Of a stretch of DNA of 6,842 nucleotides, positions 1-5,377 are shown piece by piece (the first letter of the stretch is position 1; the number at the start of each line of letters is the position of its first letter). The notes under the pieces were generated by a model. It was not told where the DNA came from. It worked only from the letters and a program-made list of their open reading frames with translations, and searched no databases. The stretch spans positions 1 through 6,842 of the forward strand of contig JAGWNV010000143.1 of assembly GCA_028872975.1 (NCBI GenBank), read 5' to 3'. Position numbers and translations under genes: made by a program. Source of the stretch: Acidobacteriota bacterium (GTDB lineage Bacteria > Actinomycetota > Acidimicrobiia > Acidimicrobiales > UBA8190).

Positions 1-1
1 G

Positions 2-40
2 GCGGAGCTCGAAGAGCTCCGGGAGAAGGGAGTGGTATGA
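2..40 (+). CDS. C-terminal end of a gene, possibly CaiB/BaiF family CoA-transferase (5' end outside window)
   Basis: Only 12 codons and a TGA stop at 38-40 are present, reading AELEELREKGVV. The frame is open from the window edge. A final helix rich in Glu/Leu followed by a Gly-Val-Val/Ile terminus is typical of CaiB/BaiF (class III) CoA-transferases, which move CoA between carboxylic acids, and that would suit the oxidoreductase and acyl-CoA dehydrogenase neighbours. This is recognition of a short tail and could be coincidental. The stop lies 10 bases before the ATG of the alcohol dehydrogenase, and the ribosome binding site of that gene overlaps this stop codon, so the two are probably one operon with coupled translation. 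Confidence 0.45.
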   Translation, partial: AELEELREKGVV

Positions 41-45
41 GGTGG
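39..45 (+). promoter_or_regulatory. Ribosome binding site deciding the alcohol dehydrogenase start
   Basis: GAGGTGG lies 5 bases before ATG 51 and overlaps the stop codon of the preceding gene. This favours ATG 51 over GTG 42, which lies inside the motif itself. Confidence 0.55.
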
Positions 46-50
46 CAAGG

Positions 51-1304
51 ATGAAGGCGCTCGTCTTCGGCGCGCCGGCCGATCCCTCCGAGGCCCGACC
101 GGTACCGGTCGACGAGCTCGAGGAACGGCTCCTCACGCTGCCCTTCGGGCTCCACGACATGGACGAGCCCCGGCTCGTGGCACCCGACTGGGTCGTCCTC
201 GCCCCGCGTCTCTCGGGTGTCTGCGGGTCCGACGCCAAGCTCGTCCTCGGCGACTTCGGCGAGGGCGACGTCGACAACCCGATGTCGGCCTTCTCCTCCA
301 TCCCCCACGTGCCCGGCCACGAGGTGGTGGCCGAGGTGGTCGAGATGGGCCCGGCGGCGTCCGGCGTCGAGGTCGGCCAGCGGGTGGTCCTCAACCCCTG
401 GCTCACCTGTGGCCCCCGGGGGGTCGACCCCCCCTGTCCGGCCTGCCGGGCCGGCGACCTGAGCCTGTGTTGGAGCTTCACCTCCGGGGCCCTGGGGCCG
501 GGCGTCCACGTCGGGGTGGCCACCGACGCCCCCGGGGCCTGGGCCCAGCGGCTCGCCGCCCACGACTCGATGCTGGTGCCGGTCCCCGACGGGCTCCCCG
601 ACGAGCTCGCCGTGCTCGCCGATCCCTTCGCCGTGTCCATGCACGCCGTCGTCCACCATCCCCCGCCTCCGGGCGGCCGCGTCCTCGTCTACGGGGCCGG
701 CGCCCTGGGCTGCACGACAGTGGCCGCCCTCCGGGCCCTCCACCCCGACGTCGAGGTGGCCGTCGTGGCCCGGTTCCCGGCCCAGGCGGCGATGGTCTCG
801 AAGCTCGGCGCCACCCTCGTCGTCGACCACGAGCCCCGGCTGGCCGTCGTGGAGCAGGTGGCGGCCTGGTCGGGCGGCGTCCTCCACGCCCCCTTCGACG
901 GCCTCCCCGTCGCCCACCCCGGTGGCGTCCACGTCGTCTACGACACGGTGGCGAGGCCCGAGACCTTCGAGGTCGGTGTCCGCGTGCTGGCCGAGCGGGG
1001 GACCCTGGTGCAGACCGGCGTTTCCACCCCGGGCCGCTGGGAGTGGACGCCGGTGTACTTCAAGGAGCTCACCATCGCCGGGTCCAACGCCTTCGGCGTC
1101 GAGGAGGTGGACGGGGTCCGCAAGCACGCCATCGCCCACTATCTCGACATGGCCGCAGAGGGCAGGGTCGACCTGTCGGGCATGCTCACCCACCGCTTCG
1201 CCCTCGAGGACTGGTGGGACGCCCTCAAGGCGCTCGCCCGTCAGGACCGAAGCGGCGCCCTGAAGGTGGCCTTCGAGCCCAACGGCACCATCGGAGCGGC
1301 CTGA
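51..1304 (+). CDS. Zinc-dependent medium-chain alcohol dehydrogenase (MDR superfamily)
   Basis: Predicted cytoplasmic NAD(P)-dependent oxidoreductase of 417 aa that interconverts an alcohol and an aldehyde or ketone. Seen in the sequence: a GroES-like domain with the catalytic-zinc Cys58 (SGVCGSD) and the His90-Glu91 pair (PGHE); a structural-zinc lobe with Cys120, Cys129, Cys132 and Cys140; Asp191 (LADPFAV), where many relatives carry a third zinc ligand Glu; and a Rossmann domain with GAGALG at 215-220. The second beta strand ends in Ala-Arg (VVARF) instead of the Asp usual in NAD-specific members, so NADP use is possible (inference). It is somewhat longer than the usual 340-380 aa, with extra residues before the catalytic Cys and in the cofactor domain. 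Start: ATG 51 is preceded by GAGGTGG (39-45) at 5 bases and gives the family-like MKALVF. GTG 42 in the same frame would add three residues. The substrate cannot be told. Confidence 0.9.
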   Translation: MKALVFGAPADPSEARPVPVDELEERLLTLPFGLHDMDEPRLVAPDWVVLAPRLSGVCGSDAKLVLGDFGEGDVDNPMSAFSSIPHVPGHEVVAEVVEMGPAASGVEVGQRVVLNPWLTCGPRGVDPPCPACRAGDLSLCWSFTSGALGPGVHVGVATDAPGAWAQRLAAHDSMLVPVPDGLPDELAVLADPFAVSMHAVVHHPPPPGGRVLVYGAGALGCTTVAALRALHPDVEVAVVARFPAQAAMVSKLGATLVVDHEPRLAVVEQVAAWSGGVLHAPFDGLPVAHPGGVHVVYDTVARPETFEVGVRVLAERGTLVQTGVSTPGRWEWTPVYFKELTIAGSNAFGVEEVDGVRKHAIAHYLDMAAEGRVDLSGMLTHRFALEDWWDALKALARQDRSGALKVAFEPNGTIGAA

Positions 1305-1316
1305 TCGGCCAGCCCG

Positions 1317-1346
1317 GGGCCCGCCGCGGCACGCCCGCACGGGCCC
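1317..1346 (+). terminator. GC-rich hairpin after the alcohol dehydrogenase, possible terminator
   Basis: GGGCCCG (1317-1323) and CGGGCCC (1340-1346) are perfect inverted 7-mers separated by 16 bases, 12 bases after the dehydrogenase stop and before the TetR promoter region. There is no T-run after it, so it would be a non-canonical actinobacterial hairpin at best. In DNA this GC-rich such a repeat can occur by chance. Confidence 0.3.
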
Positions 1347-1361
1347 TCCCCGGCGACACCA

Positions 1362-1387
1362 CCGGTCGCTACGATCGGCGGCCAATG
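1362..1387 (+). promoter_or_regulatory. Candidate leaderless promoter with overlapping inverted repeat for the TetR gene
   Basis: TACGAT (1370-1375) fits the actinobacterial -10 pattern TANNNT and ends 9 bases before ATG 1385, the spacing expected when a transcript starts at or next to the start codon. No ribosome binding site is visible there. The -10 lies within an imperfect inverted repeat, CCGGTCG-CTA-CGATCGG (1362-1378), with 6 of 7 pairs matching, which could be an autoregulatory operator as is common for TetR genes. No convincing -35 hexamer is seen. Confidence 0.4.
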
Positions 1388-2209
1388 GGGCCCGCCCACT
1401 CGGTCCGCGAGCCGGGCCAGGCCGGCGGGGAGGATGCGGGGCGGGGCGCGGCGTCGTCCGGGGCCCGAGCGACCGGCAGGGCCGCCTCTCGGTCGGTGAC
1501 CGGTCCGGGGGCCCGGGCGAAGGGCCGGTCGAACTCCTCGGGCGGCGGGGGTCGGCGACGCGGCCAGGCCGAGCCGGCGGTGACGGGCGAGCCTGCCAGC
1601 AAGCGGGCCCTCCGGACCCAGGGCCGCAAGACCATGAGGAAGCTCCTCGACGCCGCCATGGTCGTCTTCGCCCGCCGCGGCTACCACGCCGCCCGGGTCG
1701 ACGACATCGTGAAGGTGGCCCGGACCTCCCACGGCACCTTCTACCTCTACTTCTCCAACAAGGAGGATCTCCTCCGTGCCCTCGTGGCCGAGGCCGGCGA
1801 GGTGGTGGGGGCGCTCGACTCGAGCCTCGGCCCCGTCGGGTCCGGCCAGGACGGCTGGCAGGAGCTCCGTCAGTGGGTCGGCCAGTTCTCCGATGCCTGG
1901 CAGCGCTACGCCCCGGTGCTCCGGGCCTGGACCGACCTCGTGATGAGCGACACCGAGCTGAGCGCCCAGGCCCACGCCGCCGCCGGCGGGGTGGCCCGGG
2001 CCCTCGCCGGCCGCGTCGTCGAGAGCGGCCACGGGGCCGGCATCGACCCCACCGCCGCCGCCGAGGCGGTGGTGGCGATGCTCGACCGCTTCCACCAGCT
2101 CCGCCTCTTCGCCGGTGAGCCCGTCGACGCCGGGGCCCTGGACTCGCTCACCACCATGGTGCACCGGGGCCTCTTCGGGGGCGGCGCGCCGGCCAGGCCC
2201 GCCCGCTGA
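1385..2209 (+). CDS. TetR/AcrR-family transcriptional regulator with a basic N-terminal extension
   Basis: Predicted DNA-binding repressor of 274 aa. The TetR domain spans about residues 78-135: a helix with ARRGY (96-100), the helix-turn-helix around VDDIVKVARTSHGTFYLYF (105-123) and SNKEDLL (124-130). This is followed by an all-helical ligand/dimer domain to the C-terminus. The first ~75 residues are rich in Gly, Arg, Ala and Ser and look disordered; third-position GC is lower there than in the core. ATG 1385 is chosen because it is the only in-frame ATG upstream and sits 9 bases after a -10-like TACGAT. GTG 1580 would give a more usual 209-aa protein, and GTG 1496 is also possible. Targets are unknown. 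The gene lies after the alcohol dehydrogenase and converges with the AhpD-like gene, so control of either neighbouring unit is possible. Confidence 0.85.
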   Translation: MGPAHSVREPGQAGGEDAGRGAASSGARATGRAASRSVTGPGARAKGRSNSSGGGGRRRGQAEPAVTGEPASKRALRTQGRKTMRKLLDAAMVVFARRGYHAARVDDIVKVARTSHGTFYLYFSNKEDLLRALVAEAGEVVGALDSSLGPVGSGQDGWQELRQWVGQFSDAWQRYAPVLRAWTDLVMSDTELSAQAHAAAGGVARALAGRVVESGHGAGIDPTAAAEAVVAMLDRFHQLRLFAGEPVDAGALDSLTTMVHRGLFGGGAPARPAR

Positions 2210-2236
2210 CGGACCGGGCACCGCCCGTCAGCGGGC
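2201..2236. terminator. Perfect 12-bp stem between convergent genes, candidate bidirectional terminator
   Basis: GCCCGCTGACGG (2201-2212) and CCGTCAGCGGGC (2225-2236) are exact reverse complements around a 12-base loop. Both stop codons lie in the arms: TGA 2207-2209 of the TetR gene and, on the other strand, TGA 2230-2228 of the AhpD-like gene. Each gene therefore ends in the same GCC-CGC-TGA (Ala-Arg-stop). No T-run follows on either side, so this would be a hairpin-only terminator. Position between two converging genes supports the call. Confidence 0.5.
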
Positions 2237-2764
2237 CTTCGTCGCCTTCTGAGCCTTCGTCGCCTTCTTGGCGTTCCTGGCGGTCTTGGCGGTCTTGGCG
2301 GTCTTCGGCCGCTTCGCCGCCTTCCCAACCGAGGATCGCGAGCCGCTACCCGCAGTCGGTGCCGGAGCCGGCTTCCCGCGGCCGTCCGGCTGGGCCCGGA
2401 AGGTGCGGCGGCCCCGCTCCCATCCCCGCCGGGCCCAGGGGAGGGCCTCGACGACGTTGAGCAGTCCGAAGGCGGGCTCGGTCAGCATGATGCTTCCCGC
2501 CACCTCCTCCCAGGTCGCCCCCACCTCCGCGGCCAGCATGGCGTGGCGGGCGACGCCCGGGGGGTTCCGGCGGATGACGGTGCAGACCATCCGGACGAGC
2601 TCGTGGGTCTTGCGGTCCGGCGCCTCCAGGGAGTCGATCTGCGAGAGCCAGGCGCTCTGGGCGTCGTGCAGTCCCGGAGAGACCGCGTGGAGCTCGGCCT
2701 CAAAGGGGAAGATCCACTCCTCGGCGCCGGTCTCCCGATCGGCGCCCCGGTCCTTGGGGCTCAC
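2228..2764 (-). CDS. AhpD-like / carboxymuconolactone decarboxylase-fold protein lacking the CxxC pair, with a lysine-rich tail
   Basis: Predicted 178-aa cytoplasmic protein. Residues ~50-112 resemble the helical CMD/AhpD core: KTHELVRMVCTVIRRNPPG, then ARHAMLAAEVGATWEEVAG and the MLTEPAFGLLN stretch. Classical AhpD members carry a CxxC redox pair before the conserved His; here that place reads NPPGVARH (67-74), His74 is kept and the only cysteine is Cys61. A peroxidase or disulfide role is therefore unlikely, and the activity is unknown. Residues ~122-147 form a Pro/Gly/Ser linker and 148-178 are almost entirely Lys, Ala, Thr and Arg, like histone H1 or the HupB C-terminal tail. Start GTG 2764 is preceded by AGGAGG at 6 bases; an upstream in-frame ATG (2788) would place that site inside the gene. 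It lies 83 bases downstream of the kinase on the same strand, so it is probably co-transcribed with it. Confidence 0.75.
   Translation of the reverse strand: MSPKDRGADRETGAEEWIFPFEAELHAVSPGLHDAQSAWLSQIDSLEAPDRKTHELVRMVCTVIRRNPPGVARHAMLAAEVGATWEEVAGSIMLTEPAFGLLNVVEALPWARRGWERGRRTFRAQPDGRGKPAPAPTAGSGSRSSVGKAAKRPKTAKTAKTARNAKKATKAQKATKAR
2235..2304. repeat. Short tandem repeats encoding the lysine-rich tail
   Basis: TGGCGGTCT occurs three times in perfect tandem (2278-2286, 2287-2295, 2296-2304). A 16-base unit, GCCTTCGTCGCCTTCT, occurs at 2235-2250 and 2253-2268 with an 18-base period. Unit periods of 9 and 18 keep the reading frame and encode repeated Lys-Thr-Ala and Lys-Ala-Thr-Lys-Ala units on the minus strand. 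Such repeats are prone to slippage, so the tail length may vary between strains. Confidence 0.8.
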
Positions 2765-2770
2765 CGTCCA

Positions 2771-2776
2771 CCTCCT
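2771..2776 (-). promoter_or_regulatory. Ribosome binding site fixing the GTG start of the AhpD-like gene
   Basis: The minus strand reads AGGAGG-TGGACG-GTG, a consensus site with a 6-base spacer to GTG 2764. It argues against the upstream in-frame ATG at 2788. Confidence 0.75.
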
Positions 2777-2847
2777 GCGATCCAGCATGGCAGAGGCCGC
2801 TCGGGGGTTGGAAGCGGCGGACCAGCGGCGGCGGCGCCCTGCCCGCG

Positions 2848-4305
2848 TCAGGAGGGCCCGAGGGCGACGAACCGGGCATAGCGCTCGGTGGCCGCCTCCT
2901 GCCAACGGGGGTCGGGGTCGACCCGGCACCCCACCGCCGCCCACCGGCCGGCGTCGTTGATGTCGGTCTCGAGGCCGGCGGCCATCCGGGCCATGAAGGC
3001 GGCGCCCAGGGCCGAGCCCTCGTGGACCGCCACCACGTCGACGGGAAGCCCCGTGGCGTCGGCGAGGGCCTGCATCCAGGGGACCACCCGGGTGCCCCCA
3101 CCGCTGGCGACGATCCGCCTGGCCGTGATCCCGGCGCGGTCGAGCATGGCCCTCACCACGAAGCCGCTCGCCTCGTAGGCGGCCCGCTCGAGCGCGGCGG
3201 CGTCGTGGGTGATGTCGAGGCCGTGGATGCTCGAGCGCAGCGTCGTGTCGTGGAAGGGCGCCCGCTCGCCGCGGATGTAGGGGAGCCACACCGGGACCCG
3301 GCCCGGGTCGCCGGCCCGGGGGGCGCCCCAGGCTGCGGCCTCGAGGGGGCCGGGTTGGACGGGGGCGGCGGCGCCGGCGGCACGGGCGGAGGGTCGCGGT
3401 GAACGCCTCGGCGGCCGAGGGGCGCGCCGGAAGCCGCCGTCGAGGAGGGCCCGGGCCCAGTCGACGAAGAGGGCGCCGGCGTTGGACGGACCTCCCACGA
3501 GCACCTTGCCGGGGACCATGTGGGGCACCGTCCAGAGCCCGGGCGCCTCGATCCAGTCGTCGACGACGGCCCAGACGATGAGGGTGGCGCCGCAGATCAC
3601 GAGGACGTCACCGGTGTGCTCGGCCCCCGAGACGATCTGGTCGCAGAGGGCGTCGACGGTGCCGGGCGCCAGGACCGCATCGGTGCCGCGGATCGTGCCG
3701 GACGGCCCGGCCATCGGGAAGACCGACGGGAGCTGGCCGGGGTCGACGCCGATGTCCTTCAACACGGCCATGTCCCAGTCGGTCCCGTGCCGGAGGTTGC
3801 CCAGGGTCATGGCCATGGCGGTGTCGATGGCCGGCACCCCGGCCAGCGCGTAGGAGGCGACGGCCTGGGCCGGCCAGTAGCCGAAGGCGCCGGGCGACTC
3901 CTGCACCGCCCACTTGAGGAACCCGACGGCGTCGGGCATCGCCGAGGTGCCCTCGTCCGACCCTCCCGTCGCCGGGTCGGGACGCCCCCGGGCATCGCCG
4001 TAGAGGAGGCCCGGGCCGATGGGCCGACCCCGGGCGTCGACGGGGGTGAGGGAGGGGACCATGGCCGTGATGCAGACCCCGACGGGCTCGGGGACCGTCG
4101 AGGTGAGCTCGGCCATGGCCTGCACCGGGCCCCGCCTCCAGGCCTGCCCGGCGTCGTGCTCGATGAGGTCGGGCTCGGGCATCCGGAGACGATGGGGCAC
4201 CCGGGACCGCGCCACGACGTGGCCGTCCTCGTCGACGGCCACCGCCTTGGTGGCGGTGGTGCCGATGTCGATCCCCACCGTGAGCGAACCTGACACGCTC
4301 GTCAT
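2848..4305 (-). CDS. FGGY-family carbohydrate kinase (xylulokinase-like)
   Basis: Predicted 485-aa cytoplasmic kinase that transfers phosphate from ATP to a sugar or polyol; the substrate is not determined. The N-terminal ASKHA domain shows the phosphate loop GIDIGTTATK (11-20). CDQIVSGA (221-228) places the likely catalytic base at Asp222. The C-terminal domain has GGPSNAGALF (271-280), VPVWLPYIRGERAPFHD (337-353) and the second FGGY signature, SGGGTRVVPWMQALADATGLP (401-421), then HEGSALGAAFMA. Length is normal for the family (about 480-520). Start ATG 4305 lies 9 bases after a CATAAT -10 and has no ribosome binding site, so it may be leaderless. Odd: residues ~296-310 (RPPRRSPRPSARAAG) are Pro/Arg-rich with A or T in several third positions, while another frame there reads smoothly; see the findings. 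It is divergent from the hydroxyacid dehydrogenase and upstream of the AhpD-like gene. Confidence 0.88.
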   Translation of the reverse strand: MTSVSGSLTVGIDIGTTATKAVAVDEDGHVVARSRVPHRLRMPEPDLIEHDAGQAWRRGPVQAMAELTSTVPEPVGVCITAMVPSLTPVDARGRPIGPGLLYGDARGRPDPATGGSDEGTSAMPDAVGFLKWAVQESPGAFGYWPAQAVASYALAGVPAIDTAMAMTLGNLRHGTDWDMAVLKDIGVDPGQLPSVFPMAGPSGTIRGTDAVLAPGTVDALCDQIVSGAEHTGDVLVICGATLIVWAVVDDWIEAPGLWTVPHMVPGKVLVGGPSNAGALFVDWARALLDGGFRRAPRPPRRSPRPSARAAGAAAPVQPGPLEAAAWGAPRAGDPGRVPVWLPYIRGERAPFHDTTLRSSIHGLDITHDAAALERAAYEASGFVVRAMLDRAGITARRIVASGGGTRVVPWMQALADATGLPVDVVAVHEGSALGAAFMARMAAGLETDINDAGRWAAVGCRVDPDPRWQEAATERYARFVALGPS

Positions 4306-4334
4306 CGTTGGGTCATTATGAACGACCTGACGAG
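4298..4334. promoter_or_regulatory. Candidate operator: nested inverted repeats over both -10 boxes
   Basis: TCATTATGA (4313-4321) is a perfect palindrome around the single central T and is strikingly AT-rich for this DNA. Around it, CTCGTCATCGTT (4298-4309) is the reverse complement of AACGACCTGACGAG (4321-4334) except for a 2-base bulge (CC). The dyads cover both -10 boxes, so a bound dimer would block both genes. The cognate regulator is unknown; the TetR protein in this window is one candidate, but the repeat upstream of its own gene has a different sequence. Confidence 0.5.
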
Positions 4335-4338
4335 GAGG
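4333..4338 (+). promoter_or_regulatory. Ribosome binding site deciding the TTG start of the hydroxyacid dehydrogenase
   Basis: AGGAGG followed by a 5-base spacer and TTG 4344. The frame is open further upstream (TTG 4308), but that region is the promoter and contributes no family-like residues. Confidence 0.7.
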
Positions 4339-4343
4339 GTCGA

Positions 4344-5333
4344 TTGGCCGAGGCGAAGCGCCGGGCCCTGGTGACCGCCCCTGTCCGGGGGCCCGGGCTC
4401 GACACCCTGCAGGAGCTGGCAGAGCTCGTGGTCGACCCCTGGATCGACCACGACCCCCTCCGGATCTACGACGCCGAGCAGCTCGCCCAGCGAGTGGCCG
4501 AGGAGGAGGCCACCGTGGTCGTGGTGGAGGCCGACCGCTGCGCCGGGCCCCTCTTCGAGCAACCCCTCCTGGCCGTGGCGAGCTGCCGGGGCGACCCCAA
4601 CAACGTCGACGTCGCCGCCGCCACCGCCGCCGGCGTCCCCGTCCTCCGCGCCCCGGCCCGCAACGCCGACGCCGTGGCCGAGCTGGGGGTCGCCCTCCTC
4701 CTCGCCGCCACCCGGGGGGTGGTGGGCGCCGACAAGGACGTCCGGGCCGGGGAGATCTACAAGAACGGGACCATCCCCTACCAGCGCTACCGGGCCTGGC
4801 AGCTCGCAGGCCGGACCGCAGGCCTCGTCGGCCTGGGCGCCGTGGGCCGTGCCATGCGGTGGCGCCTCGAGGGGCTTGGTATGCGGGTCGTCGCCTACGA
4901 CCCCTACGCCCCCGACGCCACCCACTCCCTCGAGGAGCTCCTGGCGGTGGCCGACGTCGTCTCCCTCCACGCCCCCGTGACCGAGGAGACGGCCGGCATG
5001 ATCGGCCGGGAGCAGTTCGCCGCCATGAAGGACGGCGTCGTCTTCCTGAACACGGCCCGGGCACAGCTGCACGACACCGACGCCCTCGTCGACGCCCTGT
5101 CCTCGGGCAAGGTGGTCGCCGCCGGCCTCGACCACTTCGTGGGCGAGCACCTCCCCCCCGACCACCCCCTCACCACCTTCGACCGGGTGGTGCTCACCCC
5201 CCACATCGGGGGGGCCACCTACGACACCGAGGCCAACCACACCGCCACGATCGCCGACGACCTCTGCCGGCTCCTGGCCGGCGCCCGGCCCCACAACATC
5301 GTGAACCCCGAGGTCCTCGACCGCCGCCGCTGA
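4344..5333 (+). CDS. D-isomer-specific 2-hydroxyacid dehydrogenase, NAD-dependent
   Basis: Predicted 329-aa cytoplasmic enzyme of the 3-phosphoglycerate dehydrogenase-like family, interconverting a D-2-hydroxyacid and a 2-oxoacid. Seen: CRGDPNNVDVAAATAAGVPV (81-100), the usual substrate-domain entry; the Rossmann motif GLGAVG (163-168), with Asp186 at the end of the second strand (VVAYDP) indicating NAD; and the catalytic trio Arg239 (NTARA), Glu268 (GEHLPP) and His287 (TPHIGG). It lacks a C-terminal ACT regulatory domain and ends just after the catalytic core, unlike long serine-pathway PGDH, so a catabolic role is more likely than serine synthesis (inference). Start TTG 4344 is set by the AGGAGG site. 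It is divergent from an FGGY kinase, suggesting a shared sugar or sugar-acid substrate, and 44 bases upstream of the acyl-CoA dehydrogenase. Confidence 0.9.
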   Translation: MAEAKRRALVTAPVRGPGLDTLQELAELVVDPWIDHDPLRIYDAEQLAQRVAEEEATVVVVEADRCAGPLFEQPLLAVASCRGDPNNVDVAAATAAGVPVLRAPARNADAVAELGVALLLAATRGVVGADKDVRAGEIYKNGTIPYQRYRAWQLAGRTAGLVGLGAVGRAMRWRLEGLGMRVVAYDPYAPDATHSLEELLAVADVVSLHAPVTEETAGMIGREQFAAMKDGVVFLNTARAQLHDTDALVDALSSGKVVAAGLDHFVGEHLPPDHPLTTFDRVVLTPHIGGATYDTEANHTATIADDLCRLLAGARPHNIVNPEVLDRRR

Positions 5334-5377
5334 GGCGGGCGGCGGGAGGACCGGACCGAGGACCCGGAGGACGACAG

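Larger units (their letters stand above)
4290..4343. promoter_or_regulatory. Overlapping divergent promoters for the kinase and hydroxyacid dehydrogenase genes
   Basis: Minus strand: TCGACC (4343-4338; 4/6 to TTGACA), 17-base spacer, CATAAT (4320-4315; 5/6 to TATAAT), then 9 bases to ATG 4305, a leaderless arrangement. Plus strand: CTGACA (4290-4295; 5/6), 18-base spacer, CATTAT (4314-4319; 4/6), and a predicted start near 4326 that leaves a short leader containing the ribosome binding site at 4333-4338. The two -10 boxes overlap, so polymerase binding on the two strands should compete. These are sequence matches only. Confidence 0.6.

Noticed and set aside
4..20. Perfect inverted repeat GGAGCTC-GAA-GAGCTCC at the left edge
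   Set aside because: It lies inside the coding end of the first gene and follows from repeated Glu-Leu codons (GAG CTC), so it needs no regulatory explanation.
467..1384. Plus-strand frame within the alcohol dehydrogenase that runs into the TetR gene
   Set aside because: It is a shadow frame (Arg/Pro-rich) over a gene with clear zinc and Rossmann motifs; only the part from 1385 onward is supported.
1241..2221. Long open frame on the minus strand (326 codons) opposite the TetR gene
   Set aside because: No recognisable family; composition is the Gly/Val/Glu/His-rich pattern expected when the complement of a GC-rich gene is read, and the plus strand encodes a clear TetR protein.
2765..2847. 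83-base gap between the kinase and the AhpD-like gene as a possible separate promoter region
   Set aside because: Apart from the ribosome binding site I find no convincing -10/-35 pair on the minus strand; co-transcription is simpler.
4318..4374. Eighteen-codon ORF (ATG 4318, TGA 4372) overlapping the start of the hydroxyacid dehydrogenase in another frame
   Set aside because: Its ATG lies in the -10 region upstream of the predicted transcript start, so it would probably not be on the mRNA, and it has no ribosome binding site.
4306..5064. Upstream extension of the kinase frame to give a 738-residue protein
   Set aside because: The extension is Arg/Pro/Gly-rich and lies antisense to the hydroxyacid dehydrogenase; the kinase phosphate loop begins right after ATG 4305, which also has a well-placed -10.
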